64,000 nt of DNA from Massilia soli. GTDB lineage: Bacteria; Pseudomonadota; Gammaproteobacteria; Burkholderiales; Burkholderiaceae_D. Below the pieces are notes generated by a model, which saw only the letters and a list, made by a program, of their open reading frames with translations, had not been told where the DNA came from and made no database searches. The stretch is taken from positions 248,001 through 312,000 of the forward strand of contig NZ_JAFBIL020000002.1 of NCBI RefSeq assembly GCF_016809835.1. Direction: 5' to 3'. Position 1 is the stretch's first letter; each line of letters starts with the position of its first letter. Below, one piece after another: positions 24,789-35,226 of this stretch. Both the position numbers and the translations under genes were made by a program.

Positions 24789-25502
24789 TTAGTTCGTCGT
24801 GGTGGTGCGGGTGCCCACAACTTCGATCTCTACGCGGCGGTTCTTGGCGCGGCCGGCGGAGGTCTTGTTGTCTGCAACTGGCTGCTTCTCGCCCTTGCCT
24901 TCGGTGTAGATGCGGTTTGCATCGATACCCTTGCCGCGCAGGTAAGCCTTGACCGATTCAGCACGGCGCATCGCCAGCTTTTCGTTGTACGCGTCAGTGC
25001 CGATCGAGTCGGTGTGGCCGACGGCGATGATGACTTCCAGGTTCATGCCTTCGAGCTTGGTGGTCAGCTCGTCGAGCGATGCCTTGCCAGCTGGCTTGAG
25101 CACGGCCTTGTCGAAATCGAAGAACGCATCAGCGGCGTACGATACTTTTTCAGTGGTCGGTACTGGCACTGGTGCAGGCGTTGGCGCAGGGGTTGGCTCA
25201 ACCGGCGCTGGTGCCGGTGGTGGCGGCGGTGCTACGCATTTGCCATTTTCGAGCTTTTCCGGCTCGACGCAGATCGGCAGGTCGCAGCCTGGCACCGCGT
25301 CGGCCGGGGTCCAGTAGCCAGTGCGCCAGCACAGGCCGAACGGGTTGCGGACGATGACGCCGCGGGAGTCCTGAACGTAGGCGCTGTGAGGCGTCTTGGC
25401 CTTGATGTCGGTGGTGATTGGAGCGAACGGAGGCGAGGACTGCGCGAATGCACTACCCGCAATCGCTGCAAAGGCGGCAAGCATGAGCGTAATTTTCTTC
25501 AT
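24789..25502 (-). CDS. OmpA-family outer-membrane protein
   Basis: Outer-membrane or periplasmic peptidoglycan-binding protein of 237 residues. A signal peptide ends AGSAFA-Q, a short domain with paired Cys (CWRTG, CDLPICVEP) follows, then a Pro/Ala/Thr-rich linker and a C-terminal OmpA domain (VGHTDSIGTDAYNEKLAMRR, NRRVEIEVVG) that binds diaminopimelate. It lacks a beta-barrel of OmpA size, so it is closer to OprF/Pal-like linkers than to E. coli OmpA. I chose ATG 25502 at the signal peptide, with GGAAG upstream. It has a strong downstream terminator and is divergent from gyrA. Confidence 0.92.
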   Translation of the reverse strand: MKKITLMLAAFAAIAGSAFAQSSPPFAPITTDIKAKTPHSAYVQDSRGVIVRNPFGLCWRTGYWTPADAVPGCDLPICVEPEKLENGKCVAPPPPPAPAPVEPTPAPTPAPVPVPTTEKVSYAADAFFDFDKAVLKPAGKASLDELTTKLEGMNLEVIIAVGHTDSIGTDAYNEKLAMRRAESVKAYLRGKGIDANRIYTEGKGEKQPVADNKTSAGRAKNRRVEIEVVGTRTTTTN

Positions 25503-25851
25503 TTTATGGTCTTCCTTTCGGGGGTTGTCTCCGCAGCGATTTCTGCGCAACTGTTCGTCTTCATTGTGAAACATGCAATTAACTTCTCGGCCATTTTGCC
25601 ACATACGCACAAATAGCACGAACAGCGTTAAATCAAACTCCCACGCAATTGCCAGCCACGTTGTTTTCGTGCAACATATTGCTTGAACGGCACAATTTCA
25701 TCATGCGGTCATCAAAATGTGCTGCGCAAGGCGAAGGGAAGCAATTGCGCTGCCACTATACGGCGCATGCTAAAATCCCACGCTTGTCTGCCACGTTCCG
25801 TGCAGTTTCGCGACCACCCATCAACAAAGCCTGAGAGCAGTCGACCCGCCA
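25503..25851. other. Divergent promoter region ompA/gyrA
   Basis: This 349-base region without genes must carry promoters for the OmpA-family gene (leftward) and gyrA (rightward). Upstream of gyrA, TGCTAAAAT (about 25767-25775) is a fair extended -10. I see no convincing -35 pairs, riboswitch or repeat. Confidence 0.5.
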
Positions 25852-28518
25852 ATGGATCAATTCGCCAAAGAAACAATCCCTATTTCCCTCGAAGAAGAGA
25901 TGCGCAAGAGTTACCTCGATTACGCGATGAGCGTGATCGTGGGGCGCGCCTTGCCGGATGTGCGTGACGGTCTCAAGCCGGTGCACCGCCGCGTCTTGTT
26001 TGCCATGCACGAGATGAACAATGTGCACAACCGCCCGTACGTCAAGTGCGCGCGCGTGGTCGGCGAAACGATGGGTAAGTACCACCCGCACGGCGATGCG
26101 TCGATTTACGACACGCTGGTGCGCATGGCGCAGGACTTTTCGCTGCGTTACACGCTGGTCGATGGCCAGGGCAACTTCGGTTCGATCGACGGCGACGGCG
26201 CCGCGGCGATGCGTTACACCGAGTGCCGCCTCGACAAGATCGCCAGCGAAGTGCTGGCCGATATCGACAAGGACACGGTCGATTTCCAGCCCAATTACGA
26301 CGGCAAGGAAAAAGAGCCGACCGTCCTGCCTACCCGCATTCCGAACCTGCTGATCAACGGCTCGTCCGGTATCGCGGTCGGCATGGCGACCAACATCCCT
26401 CCGCACAACCTGTCGGAAGTGATCAAGGGCGCGCTGTACGTACTGAATAACCCTGACTGCTCGATCGACGAACTGATCGAACTGATTCCGGCGCCTGACT
26501 TCCCGACCGCCGGCATCATCTACGGCGTATCGGGCGTGCGCGATGGCTACCGCACCGGGCGTGGCCGCGTTGTCATGCGCGCCAAGACCCACTTCGAAGA
26601 GTACGGCAAGGACGGCGGCCGCATCGCGATCATCGTCGACGAACTGCCGTACCAGGTCAACAAGAAGTCGCTGCTGGAGCGTATCGCCGAGAACGTGCGC
26701 GACAAGAAGCTCGAAGGTATTTCCGATATCCGCGACGAGTCCGACAAGTCGGGCATGCGCGTGGTAATCGAATTGAAGCGCGGCGAAGTTCCTGAGGTTG
26801 TGCTCAACAACCTGTACAAGCAGACCCAGTTGCAAGACACCTTCGGCATGAACATGGTGGCGCTGGTCGACGGCCAGCCGAAACTGCTGAACCTCAAGCA
26901 AATGCTGGTGTGCTTCCTGCAGCACCGCCGCGAAGTGGTCACGCGCCGCACCGTGTTCGAGCTGCGCAAGGCACGCGAGCGCGGCCACATGCTGGAAGGC
27001 CTGGCGGTGGCGCTGGCGAACATCGACGACTTCATCGCCATCATCAAGGCTGCGCCTTCGCCGCCGATCGCGAAGACCGAACTGATGCAGCGCGCCTGGG
27101 ATTCGTCGCTGGTACGCGAGATGCTCAGCCGTACCGAGACCGGCGCGGCCGGCGGTATCGAGGCGTTCCGTCCCGAGCACCTGCCGAAGCACTACGGCAT
27201 GCAGCAGGACGGCTTGTACAAGCTGTCGGACGAACAGGCGCAAGAGATCCTGCAGATGCGCCTCCAGCGCCTGACCGGCCTTGAGCAGGACAAGATCGTC
27301 AACGAGTACAAGGAAGTGATGTCGCACATCGCCGACCTGCTCGATATCCTGGCACGTCCAGAGCGCGTCACCGCCATCATCACCGACGAGATGGGCCAGA
27401 TCGTCAACGAGTACACGGCCAACGGCAAGGATGCGCGCCGCTCCGTCATCGAGCACAATGCCACCGACCTGGAAACCGAAGACCTGATCACGCCGCAGGA
27501 CATGGTCGTGACCTTGTCGCACACCGGCTACATGAAGTCGACGCCGATTACCGAGTACCGCGCGCAGAAGCGCGGTGGCCGCGGCAAGCAGGCGATGATG
27601 ACCAAGGACGAGGACTGGATCGACCAGCTGTTCATCGCCAACACCCACGACTACATCCTGTGCTTCTCGAACCGCGGCCGCATGTACTGGCTGAAGGTAT
27701 GGGAAGTGCCGCAAGGCTCGCGCAATTCGCGCGGCAAGCCGATCGTGAACATGTTCCCGCTGCAGGACAACGAGAAGATCACCGTGGTGCTGCCGCTGTC
27801 GGGCGAGAACCGCGTCTTCCCTGAAGATCACTATGTCTTCATGTCGACCAGCCTTGGCACCGTCAAGAAGACGCCGCTGAAGGACTTCTCCAATCCGCGC
27901 AAGGCCGGCATCATCGCGGTCGACCTGGATGACGGCGACTTCCTGATCGGCGCCGCACTTACCGATGGCAAGCATGACGTGATGCTGTTCTCAGACGCAG
28001 GCAAGGCAGTGCGCTTCGACGAGAACGACGTGCGTCCGATGGGCCGTACCGCGCGCGGCGTGCGCGGCATGAACCTGGAAGATGGCCAGAACGTGATCGC
28101 GCTGCTGGTGGCCGAAAACGAGCAGCAGTCGGTGCTCACCGCAACCGAGAACGGCTTCGGCAAACGTACTCCGATCACCGAGTACACCCGCCACGGCCGC
28201 GGCACCAAGGGCATGATCGCGATCCAGACCAGCGAGCGTAACGGCCGGGTCGTCGCCGCGACCCTGGTCGAGCCAACCGACGAGATCATGCTGATCACGA
28301 CCGGTGGTGTGTTGATCCGCACCCGTGTCGCCGAGATCCGCGAGATGGGCCGCGCTACCCAGGGCGTGACCCTGATCGCGGTGGAAGACGGCACCAAGCT
28401 GTCGGGCCTGCAGCGCGTGGTTGAAACCGACCTGGAAGAAGTCGAGCTGTCGCCGGAGAATTCCAGCGGTTCGGCTGACGCCGCCGACTCGACCGATTCG
28501 AGCGACGCCGCCGAGTAA
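25852..28518 (+). CDS. gyrA: DNA gyrase subunit A
   Basis: Type IIA topoisomerase subunit (888 residues) that cuts and rejoins DNA to introduce negative supercoils with GyrB. The catalytic Tyr is in [10 protein letters not shown], the quinolone-determining loop reads [10 protein letters not shown], and the GyrA box QKRGGRGKQ starts the C-terminal beta-pinwheel. The tail is acidic ([14 protein letters not shown]). At the position equivalent to E. coli Ser83 the residue is Ala. ATG 25852 matches the family start [17 protein letters not shown]. It is followed by an intrinsic terminator at 28536. Confidence 0.98.
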   Translation: MDQFAKETIPISLEEEMRKSYLDYAMSVIVGRALPDVRDGLKPVHRRVLFAMHEMNNVHNRPYVKCARVVGETMGKYHPHGDASIYDTLVRMAQDFSLRYTLVDGQGNFGSIDGDGAAAMRYTECRLDKIASEVLADIDKDTVDFQPNYDGKEKEPTVLPTRIPNLLINGSSGIAVGMATNIPPHNLSEVIKGALYVLNNPDCSIDELIELIPAPDFPTAGIIYGVSGVRDGYRTGRGRVVMRAKTHFEEYGKDGGRIAIIVDELPYQVNKKSLLERIAENVRDKKLEGISDIRDESDKSGMRVVIELKRGEVPEVVLNNLYKQTQLQDTFGMNMVALVDGQPKLLNLKQMLVCFLQHRREVVTRRTVFELRKARERGHMLEGLAVALANIDDFIAIIKAAPSPPIAKTELMQRAWDSSLVREMLSRTETGAAGGIEAFRPEHLPKHYGMQQDGLYKLSDEQAQEILQMRLQRLTGLEQDKIVNEYKEVMSHIADLLDILARPERVTAIITDEMGQIVNEYTANGKDARRSVIEHNATDLETEDLITPQDMVVTLSHTGYMKSTPITEYRAQKRGGRGKQAMMTKDEDWIDQLFIANTHDYILCFSNRGRMYWLKVWEVPQGSRNSRGKPIVNMFPLQDNEKITVVLPLSGENRVFPEDHYVFMSTSLGTVKKTPLKDFSNPRKAGIIAVDLDDGDFLIGAALTDGKHDVMLFSDAGKAVRFDENDVRPMGRTARGVRGMNLEDGQNVIALLVAENEQQSVLTATENGFGKRTPITEYTRHGRGTKGMIAIQTSERNGRVVAATLVEPTDEIMLITTGGVLIRTRVAEIREMGRATQGVTLIAVEDGTKLSGLQRVVETDLEEVELSPENSSGSADAADSTDSSDAAE

Positions 28519-28535
28519 GCACGGTGCTTGGAAAG

Positions 28536-28578
28536 GCCAGGCTGTTCTCGCCGCGAGGTGAGACGCCTGGCTTTTTTA
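28536..28578 (+). terminator. Intrinsic terminator of gyrA
   Basis: GCCAGGC (28536-28542) pairs with GCCTGGC (28565-28571), with an inner TCTC/GAGA stem, followed by six T residues (28572-28577). It starts 17 bases after the gyrA stop. Confidence 0.88.
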
Positions 28579-28583
28579 TTGCC

Positions 28584-28663
28584 CGTCGTTCCCGCGAAGG
28601 CGGGAACCCATACGTCATTTGCATGCGCGCGCAGCTTGGGTTCCCGCTTTCGCGGGAACGACG
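28584..28663. repeat. Dispersed paired inverted element, copy 2
   Basis: Left arm 28584-28613 (CGTCGTTCCCGCG...CCATAC) and inverted right arm 28638-28663 (GGGTTCCCGC...AACGACG). It sits between the gyrA terminator and serC. Confidence 0.85.
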
Positions 28664-28745
28664 CTGGTCGCAGCTGGCCGTTCATTCGACCGCCTTGGCG
28701 ATTTCATGCGAAAATCTACCTGTTCAACCTACAGAGGACCCGTCA

Positions 28746-29834
28746 GTGACCCAGATCTTCAACTTCTCCGCCGGCCCGGCCGTTCTGCCGAAGGAAGTGC
28801 TGCAGCAAGCCGCTGACGAAATGCTGGACTGGCATGGCAGCGGCATGTCGGTCATGGAGATGAGTCACCGCGGTCCCGAGTTCATCTCGATCTACCAGCA
28901 AGCGGTGCACGACCTGCGCGAGCTGCTCAACGTCCCCGACAACTACCGTATCCTGTTCCTGCAAGGCGGCGGACTGGCTCAGAACGCGGTCATCCCGATG
29001 AACATGGTCGGACGCAATGCGCAGCCAGCGACGATCGACTTCGTCCACACCGGCAGCTGGTCGGGCAAGTCGATCAAGGAAGCGGCGCGCTACGCGAACG
29101 TTAATGTCGCGGCATCGGCCGAAGCGGGACAATTTACTTCGGTGCCGCACCAGGAAAGCTGGAAGCTGACGCGCGACGCCTCATACCTGCACATCTGCAC
29201 CAACGAAACCATCGACGGCGTCGAATTCAACTTCGTGCCGACGGTGCAGGGCGACACGCCGATCGTCGCCGACATGTCGTCGCACATTTTGTCGCGCGTG
29301 ATCGACGTGTCCAAATACGGTGTCATTTTCGCGGGCGCGCAAAAGAACATCGGCCCGGCCGGCCTGACCCTGGCCATCGTGCGCGAGGACCTGATCGGCC
29401 ACGCGCTGCCGATCTGCCCTTCGGCGTTCGACTGGAAGCTGGTGGCCGACGCCGATTCGATGTACAACACGCCGCCAACCTACGGCATCTACATCGCGGG
29501 ACTGGTGTTCGCTCACCTGAAGCGCCAGGGCGGCGTCGCGGAGATCGAAAAGCGCAATATCGCCAAGGCCGAGCTGCTGTACGCTGCGCTCGATGCCGAC
29601 GACTTTTACCAGAACCGCGTGGCGCAAGACTGCCGCTCGCGCATGAACGTGCCGTTTTACCTGCGCGACGAATCACTGAACGAACAATTCCTGGCCGGCG
29701 CCAAAGCGCGCGGGCTGCTGCAACTGAAGGGCCACAAGTCCGTCGGCGGTATGCGGGCGTCGATCTACAACGCGATGTCGATCGACGGGGTGCAATCCCT
29801 GGTCGATTATTTGAACGAGTTCGCCGGCCGTTAG
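28746..29834 (+). CDS. serC: Phosphoserine aminotransferase
   Basis: PLP enzyme of serine (and pyridoxal phosphate) biosynthesis that converts 3-phosphohydroxypyruvate to phosphoserine with glutamate. It has 362 residues, beginning with [14 protein letters not shown], the family N-terminus. The PLP lysine is present in [13 protein letters not shown] chose GTG 28746 because AGAGGA lies 8 bases upstream and the conserved N-terminus begins here; the open frame extends upstream through repeat DNA. It heads the serC-pheA-hisC-tyrA-aroA-cmk-rpsA series, a conserved order in beta- and gammaproteobacteria. Confidence 0.97.
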   Translation: MTQIFNFSAGPAVLPKEVLQQAADEMLDWHGSGMSVMEMSHRGPEFISIYQQAVHDLRELLNVPDNYRILFLQGGGLAQNAVIPMNMVGRNAQPATIDFVHTGSWSGKSIKEAARYANVNVAASAEAGQFTSVPHQESWKLTRDASYLHICTNETIDGVEFNFVPTVQGDTPIVADMSSHILSRVIDVSKYGVIFAGAQKNIGPAGLTLAIVREDLIGHALPICPSAFDWKLVADADSMYNTPPTYGIYIAGLVFAHLKRQGGVAEIEKRNIAKAELLYAALDADDFYQNRVAQDCRSRMNVPFYLRDESLNEQFLAGAKARGLLQLKGHKSVGGMRASIYNAMSIDGVQSLVDYLNEFAGR

Positions 29835-29858
29835 AATAGGCGGCGACGCATAATTCAC

Positions 29859-29930
29859 CGTCGTTCCCGCGCGGGCGGGAACCTATACTTGGCATGCTCA
29901 GTATGGGTTCCCGTTTTCACGGGAACGACG
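29859..29930. repeat. Dispersed paired inverted element, copy 3
   Basis: Left arm 29859-29888 and inverted right arm 29901-29930, spaced by only 12 bases, so the whole can fold as one long stem. It occupies most of the serC-pheA gap and may affect read-through between them. Confidence 0.85.
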
Positions 29931-29948
29931 TTACCGTAGTGGCAGACG

Positions 29949-31019
29949 ATGACAGACAAACTAAAACCCCTTCGCGAACAGATCGACGCCATCGATGTGC
30001 AGATCCTCGACCTGCTGTCGCGCCGCGCGCGGCTGGCGCAGGACGTCGGCCACGTCAAGGCGGAAACCAACGCGCCGGTGTTCCGGCCCGAGCGCGAAGC
30101 GCAGGTGCTGCGCGGCGTCGCCGACCGCAACGCGGGGCCGCTGAAGGATCCCGAGATCCAGACCATCTTCCGCGAGATCATGTCGGCGTGCCGCTCGCTC
30201 GAACGGCGCGTCACGGTGGCATACCTGGGCCCGGCCGGCACATTCAGCGAGCAGGCCGTGTACCAGCAGTTCGGCCGCGCGGTCGAAGGCCTGCCGTGCG
30301 TGTCGATCGATGAAGTGTTCCGCGCCACCGAAGCCGGCACCGCCGATTTCGGCGTGGTTCCGGTAGAGAATTCCTCCGAAGGCGCGATCAACCGCACCCT
30401 CGACCTGATGCTGGCCACCACCACCGTCATCAGCGGCGAAGTGGCCATCGCGGTCCATCACAGCCTGATGACCAAAACCGGCAGCATGGACGGTGTCGCT
30501 GTCGTCTGCGCGCATTCACAGGCGCTGGCCCAGTGCCAGGTGTACCTGAACCAGCACTATCCGCATCTCGAACGGCGCGCCGTCGCCTCGAACGCCGAAG
30601 CGGCCGTCATGGCCAGCAAGGACCCGTCGATCGCGGCGATCGCCAGCGAGATGGCGGGCCAGCAGTACGGCCTGGCGGTCGTGGCTGGCCACATCCAGGA
30701 CGACCCGCACAACCGCACCCGCTTTGCCGTCATCGGCCAGCTGCACACCAATCCATCGGGCCAGGACCAGACCTCGCTGGTGCTGGCGGTGCCGAACAAG
30801 GCGGGCGCGGTGTATAACCTGCTGGCGCCGCTGGCCACGCACGGCGTGTCGATGACGCGCTTCGAGTCGCGACCGGCGCGCATCGGCACCTGGGAATACT
30901 ACTTCTATGTCGACATCGAAGGCCACGAGCAGGACTCGGCGGTCGCGCGCGCGCTGGTCGAACTGAAAGATAACGCTGCATTCTTCAAAGTGCTGGGATC
31001 GTACCCGCTCAGCCTCTAA
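29949..31019 (+). CDS. pheA: Bifunctional chorismate mutase / prephenate dehydratase
   Basis: Makes phenylpyruvate from chorismate in two steps. An AroQ-type chorismate mutase is at residues 1-90 (LREQIDAIDVQILDLLSRRA, then VFRPEREAQVL). Prephenate dehydratase occupies about 92-270 (YLGPAGTFSEQA, VPVENSSEGAIN, NRTRFAVIG). A C-terminal ACT regulatory domain carries the Phe-binding signature FESRPAR. The 356-residue length is normal for the proteobacterial P-protein. Feedback inhibition by phenylalanine is expected from the ACT domain. Confidence 0.97.
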   Translation: MTDKLKPLREQIDAIDVQILDLLSRRARLAQDVGHVKAETNAPVFRPEREAQVLRGVADRNAGPLKDPEIQTIFREIMSACRSLERRVTVAYLGPAGTFSEQAVYQQFGRAVEGLPCVSIDEVFRATEAGTADFGVVPVENSSEGAINRTLDLMLATTTVISGEVAIAVHHSLMTKTGSMDGVAVVCAHSQALAQCQVYLNQHYPHLERRAVASNAEAAVMASKDPSIAAIASEMAGQQYGLAVVAGHIQDDPHNRTRFAVIGQLHTNPSGQDQTSLVLAVPNKAGAVYNLLAPLATHGVSMTRFESRPARIGTWEYYFYVDIEGHEQDSAVARALVELKDNAAFFKVLGSYPLSL

Positions 31020-31040
31020 CCACTTTTAATCGAGATTTAC

Positions 31041-32147
31041 ATGTCCAAGCATTTCGGTCCAGATTACGTACGTGCCATCGCTCCTTACCAGGCCGGCAAG
31101 CCCATCGCGGAAGTGGCGCGCGAGTTCGGCCTCGACGAGGCCAACATCGTCAAGCTCGCATCGAACGAGAATCCGTTCGGCGTGCCCGAGTCGAGCAAGA
31201 AGGCGATGGCCGCGGCGGTCGCCGACCTCGGGCGCTATCCGGATGCCAATGGCTTCGACCTGAAAGCGGCGCTGGCCAAGCGCTACGACGTGCCGGCCGA
31301 CTGGATCACGCTGGGTAACGGCAGCAACGACATCCTCGAGATCGCCGCCCACGCGTTCGTGCAGAAGGACCAGGCGGTGGTCTATTCGCAGTATTCGTTC
31401 GCCGTGTACGCGCTGGCGACCCAGGGCGTTGGCGCGCGCGCCATCGTGGTGCCTGCAACTGAATACGGACATGACCTCGACGCGATGGCCGCCGCCATCG
31501 ATGCCGACACCCGGCTGGTCTTCATCGCCAACCCGAACAACCCGACCGGCACCTTCATCCCCGCCGCGCAGGTCGAAGCATTCCTCAACAAGGTGCCTGA
31601 AACGGTCATCGTGGTGCTGGACGAGGCGTACAACGAGTTCCTGGCGCCGGAACACCAGTTCGAGTCGGCGCAGTGGGTGCGCAAGTATCCGAACCTGGTT
31701 GTCTCGCGCACCTTCAGCAAGGCCTATGGCCTGGCTGGCCTGCGCGTCGGCTTCGCGATTGCGCAGCCGGCTGTGACCGACCTGATGAACCGCATCCGCC
31801 AGCCGTTCAACGTCAATTCGATGGCGCAGGCTGCCGCGATCGCGGCGCTGAACGACAAGGCGTTCCTGGAAGAGGGCGCACGCAACAATGCTGCCGGCTA
31901 CCAGCAGTTTGTCGAAGCCTTCGATGAACTTGGCCTGGAATATGTGCCGTCGTTCGGCAACTTCGTGCTGGTGCGCGTCGGCGACGACGACCAGGCTGGC
32001 GCACGCGTCAACCTCGCCTTGCTCAAGCAGGGCGTGATCGTGCGCCCGGTCGGCAACTACGGCCTGTCGCAATGGCTGCGCATTTCGATCGGCCTGCCGA
32101 AGGAAAACGCGGTCTTCATCGCTGCGCTCAAGCAGGCGCTGGGCTGA
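31041..32147 (+). CDS. hisC: Histidinol-phosphate / aromatic aminotransferase
   Basis: Fold-type I PLP transaminase of 368 residues. The Schiff-base lysine is intact in RTFSKAYGLAGLRVGF, and NPNNPTG and DEAYNEF supply the other cofactor contacts. In this cluster the enzyme probably serves mainly phenylalanine/tyrosine synthesis (HisC2 role), with activity on histidinol phosphate likely retained. It starts 21 bases after pheA and ends one base before tyrA. Confidence 0.94.
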   Translation: MSKHFGPDYVRAIAPYQAGKPIAEVAREFGLDEANIVKLASNENPFGVPESSKKAMAAAVADLGRYPDANGFDLKAALAKRYDVPADWITLGNGSNDILEIAAHAFVQKDQAVVYSQYSFAVYALATQGVGARAIVVPATEYGHDLDAMAAAIDADTRLVFIANPNNPTGTFIPAAQVEAFLNKVPETVIVVLDEAYNEFLAPEHQFESAQWVRKYPNLVVSRTFSKAYGLAGLRVGFAIAQPAVTDLMNRIRQPFNVNSMAQAAAIAALNDKAFLEEGARNNAAGYQQFVEAFDELGLEYVPSFGNFVLVRVGDDDQAGARVNLALLKQGVIVRPVGNYGLSQWLRISIGLPKENAVFIAALKQALG

Positions 32148-32148
32148 C

Positions 32149-33051
32149 GTGGCGGCCAAGGTCGTCATCTTCGGCGTCGGCCTGATCGGCGGCTCGTTCG
32201 CGCGCGCGCTCAAGGGCGCTGGCGCGGCCGCGACCCTGGTTGGCGTCGGCCGTTCGCCCGAGGCGATGGCGCGTGCCCTTGAACTTGGCATTATCGATTC
32301 GGTGGCCCAGTCACCGCAGCACGCCATGCGCGGCGCCGACCTGGTGCTGATCGCCGCGCCGGTGGCGCAGACCGGCGCGATCCTCGCGTCGATACTGCCT
32401 TTCCTGGAAGCGGGAACCGTGATCACCGATGCCGGCAGCACCAAGTCCGACGTGGTGCTGGCCGCGCGCGAAGCGCTGGGCGAGCGGGTCGGGCAGTTCG
32501 TGCCCGGCCACCCGATTGCCGGCCGCGAGACCAATGGACCGGATGCCGCGATTGCCGACCTCTACGTCGGCAAGAAAGTCGTCCTGACGCCGCTGCCTGA
32601 AAATACGGCGGCCGATGTCGAGCGTGTGGCCGCGGCCTGGCGCGCCTGCGGTGCGCTGATCCATCAACTGTCGCCCGCTGAACACGACAAGGTGTTCGCC
32701 GCGGTAAGCCACCTGCCGCACCTGCTGGCCTACGCGCTGGTCGACGACATCGCCAGCAAGCCCCACGCCAAGCAGCTGTTCCAGTACGCGGCCAGCGGTT
32801 TTCGCGACTTCACCCGCATCGCCGGCTCGTCGCCCGAAATGTGGCGCGACATCAGCCTGGCCAACCGCGACGCCCTGATCGGCGAGCTTGACGCATATCT
32901 GGCACAATTAACCGGCCTGCGCGCGATGCTGGCGTGCGCCGACGGCGCCGCGCTGGAATCGGTCTACGCCAACGCGCAGCAGGCCCGCCGCCAATGGATC
33001 GAAGCCATTGAAGCGGCCGAAACGCCGCCCCGCCACGGCAGCCCAGAATAA
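32149..33051 (+). CDS. tyrA: Prephenate dehydrogenase
   Basis: NAD(P)-dependent oxidative decarboxylase that makes 4-hydroxyphenylpyruvate (or arogenate to tyrosine). It has 300 residues: Rossmann motif [14 protein letters not shown] at the N-terminus, catalytic His region [15 protein letters not shown] and helical dimer domain with [14 protein letters not shown]. The GTG start at 32149 is one base after the hisC stop, implying coupling. It has no ACT domain, so tyrosine control must act elsewhere or directly at the active site. Confidence 0.95.
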   Translation: MAAKVVIFGVGLIGGSFARALKGAGAAATLVGVGRSPEAMARALELGIIDSVAQSPQHAMRGADLVLIAAPVAQTGAILASILPFLEAGTVITDAGSTKSDVVLAAREALGERVGQFVPGHPIAGRETNGPDAAIADLYVGKKVVLTPLPENTAADVERVAAAWRACGALIHQLSPAEHDKVFAAVSHLPHLLAYALVDDIASKPHAKQLFQYAASGFRDFTRIAGSSPEMWRDISLANRDALIGELDAYLAQLTGLRAMLACADGAALESVYANAQQARRQWIEAIEAAETPPRHGSPE

Positions 33052-33068
33052 ACATCAAGGAATCCGGC

Positions 33069-34403
33069 ATGACGCAGCAAAAGCAATACCCGCATTTCAC
33101 CGACCTCGAACCTGTCATGCACGTGGAGGGCGTGGTGCGGTTGCCGGGATCGAAAAGCATCTCGAACCGCACGCTGCTGCTGGCCGCGCTGGCCGAAGGC
33201 AGCACCACCATCCACGACCTGCTGGCGTCCGACGACACCCTGGTGATGCTGGGCGCGCTGCGCTCGCTGGGCATCGCCTGGGAGCAGGTCGACGAACGCA
33301 CCCACATCGTCCACGGCCAGGGCGGCACGCTGCCGGTGCATGAGGCCGACCTGTTCATGGGTAACGCGGGCACCGCGATCCGCCCGCTGACCGCGGCGCT
33401 GGCGGTCATCGGCGGCGACTACACGCTGCATGGCGTCTCGCGCATGCACGAGCGTCCGATCGGCGACCTGGTCGACGCGCTCAACGCGGTCGGCGCACAG
33501 ATCGAATACACCGGCGTGCAGGGCTTTCCGCCGCTGCGCATCCGCCGCGGCCATATCCATGCGCAGCAGCGCATGAGCGTGCGCGGCGACGTCTCCAGCC
33601 AGTTCCTCACCGCGCTGCTGATGTCCGCGCCGCTGATGGCGAAAGAGCACCCGGTCGTCATCGACGTCGAGGGCGAGCTCATTTCAAAGCCCTACATCGA
33701 GATCACGCTGAACCTGATGCGCCGCTTTGGCGTGACGGTGGTGCAGGACGGCTGGCAGTCGTTCACGGTGCAACCGGGCCAGCGCTACGCCAGCCCGGGC
33801 AGCATCCACGTCGAGGGCGACGCCTCGTCGGCCTCGTACTTCCTGGCGGCCGGCGCAATCGCCGGCGGCCCGGTGCGGGTCGAGGGAGTAGGGCGCGACA
33901 GCATCCAGGGCGATGTGCGCTTTGCCGAGGCGCTGGAGATGATGGGCGCCACCATCACCCGCGGCGACAACTGGATCGAGGCGAGCTCGAACGGCGTCTT
34001 GAACGCCATCGACGCCGACTTCAACCACATTCCCGACGCCGCCATGACTTTGGCGGTGGCGGCGCTGTACGCCGAAGGCACTACCACCCTGCGCAATATC
34101 GCCAGCTGGCGCGTGAAGGAAACCGACCGCCTGGCGGCGATGGCGATCGAGCTGCGCAAGCTCGGCGCGACCGTCGACGAGGGCCCGGACTACATCAGCG
34201 TCACCCCGCCAGCGGAAATCCAGCCGGCCAGCATCGACACCTACGACGACCACCGCATGGCGATGTGCTTCTCGCTGGCGACGCTCGACGGCAAGGCGCG
34301 GCGCGGTAACCGGATGCGCATCATGGACCCGAAATGCGTGGCCAAGACTTTCCCCGATTACTTCGAGGCCTTTGCCGCCATCGCCCGCAACGAGCTGTTC
34401 TAA
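33069..34403 (+). CDS. aroA: EPSP synthase (3-phosphoshikimate 1-carboxyvinyltransferase)
   Basis: Joins shikimate-3-phosphate and PEP on the shikimate pathway. It has 444 residues with [17 protein letters not shown] at the N-terminus and [10 protein letters not shown], the class I PEP-binding loop, which indicates a glyphosate-sensitive type. KETDRLAAM and the closing DDHRMAM motif are present. AAGGA lies 7 bases upstream of ATG 33069. It is independent of tyrA, not fused to it. Confidence 0.97.
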   Translation: MTQQKQYPHFTDLEPVMHVEGVVRLPGSKSISNRTLLLAALAEGSTTIHDLLASDDTLVMLGALRSLGIAWEQVDERTHIVHGQGGTLPVHEADLFMGNAGTAIRPLTAALAVIGGDYTLHGVSRMHERPIGDLVDALNAVGAQIEYTGVQGFPPLRIRRGHIHAQQRMSVRGDVSSQFLTALLMSAPLMAKEHPVVIDVEGELISKPYIEITLNLMRRFGVTVVQDGWQSFTVQPGQRYASPGSIHVEGDASSASYFLAAGAIAGGPVRVEGVGRDSIQGDVRFAEALEMMGATITRGDNWIEASSNGVLNAIDADFNHIPDAAMTLAVAALYAEGTTTLRNIASWRVKETDRLAAMAIELRKLGATVDEGPDYISVTPPAEIQPASIDTYDDHRMAMCFSLATLDGKARRGNRMRIMDPKCVAKTFPDYFEAFAAIARNELF

Positions 34404-34437
34404 GCGTTCGCGCCGCAGCAATCACTCATAAGACACC

Positions 34438-35103
34438 ATGCCAAATTCGCACATTCCCGTCATTACCATCGACGGCCCGACCGCCTCGGGCAAGGGTACC
34501 GTGGCCCACAAGGTGGCCGACAAGCTGGGCTTCCATTTCCTCGACTCCGGCTCGCTGTACCGCCTGACCGCGCTGACGGCGCTGCGCCGCGGCGCCGACC
34601 TGCGCGACGAGCACGGCATCGCCAAGCTGGCCGAGCACCTTCCGGTCAGCTTCGCCGGCGGCGAAATCCTGCTGGCGAACGAAAATGTCTCGCAAGCGAT
34701 CCGCGCCGAAGAGGTTGGTAATCTTGCATCGCAGATCGCCGCCATGCCGACCGTGCGCCAGGCGCTGTACGCGCTGCAACTGGGCTTCCGCAAGGCGCCA
34801 GGCCTGGTGGCGGACGGACGCGACATGGGGACCGTCATCTTCCCGAACGCCCAGCTCAAAGTGTTCCTCACCGCAAGTGTTGAGGCAAGGGCGCAACGCC
34901 GATATAAGCAATTGATTGACAAGGGGTTTTCTGCTAACATGGAAGACCTCCTGTCAGATTTGCAGGCGCGCGACGACCGTGATACTCATCGGGCGATTGC
35001 CCCGCTGGTTCCGGCAGAAGGTGCGCATTTCCTCGATACATCCCATATGACGGCTGATCAAGCCATCGAACAGGTGTTGAAATGGTATGCGCAACTGAAG
35101 TAA
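34438..35103 (+). CDS. cmk: Cytidylate kinase
   Basis: Phosphorylates CMP and dCMP using ATP. It has 221 residues with P-loop [10 protein letters not shown] at the N-terminus, [13 protein letters not shown] in the NMP-binding insert and [13 protein letters not shown], plus a lid with Arg-rich QRRYKQL. The last third contains an AT-richer stretch that resembles a sigma-70 promoter for rpsA. Confidence 0.97.
   Translation: MPNSHIPVITIDGPTASGKGTVAHKVADKLGFHFLDSGSLYRLTALTALRRGADLRDEHGIAKLAEHLPVSFAGGEILLANENVSQAIRAEEVGNLASQIAAMPTVRQALYALQLGFRKAPGLVADGRDMGTVIFPNAQLKVFLTASVEARAQRRYKQLIDKGFSANMEDLLSDLQARDDRDTHRAIAPLVPAEGAHFLDTSHMTADQAIEQVLKWYAQLK
34912..34940 (+). promoter_or_regulatory. Predicted sigma-70 promoter inside cmk for rpsA-ihfB
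   Basis: TTGATT (34912-34917), a 17-base spacer, and TAACAT (34935-34940), in an AT-rich island within the cmk coding sequence about 290 bases before rpsA. A promoter within cmk driving rpsA is known in E. coli, which supports the reading. Confidence 0.5.
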
Positions 35104-35226
35104 CGGGCTGGTCTTTTCAGCCTTTCAGGTGCCCGGCTCCGGCATGTGTCGGGGAAGGGTGTTGTCTCAACTTAACCCAGTTCAGTGCGCATTTGTGACG
35201 CCCTGCTGGCCAACTCTATCAAAACT

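Noticed and set aside
25756-27975. Minus-strand 739-codon frame opposite gyrA
   Set aside because: It is the mirror of gyrA and has no ribosome binding site or domain.
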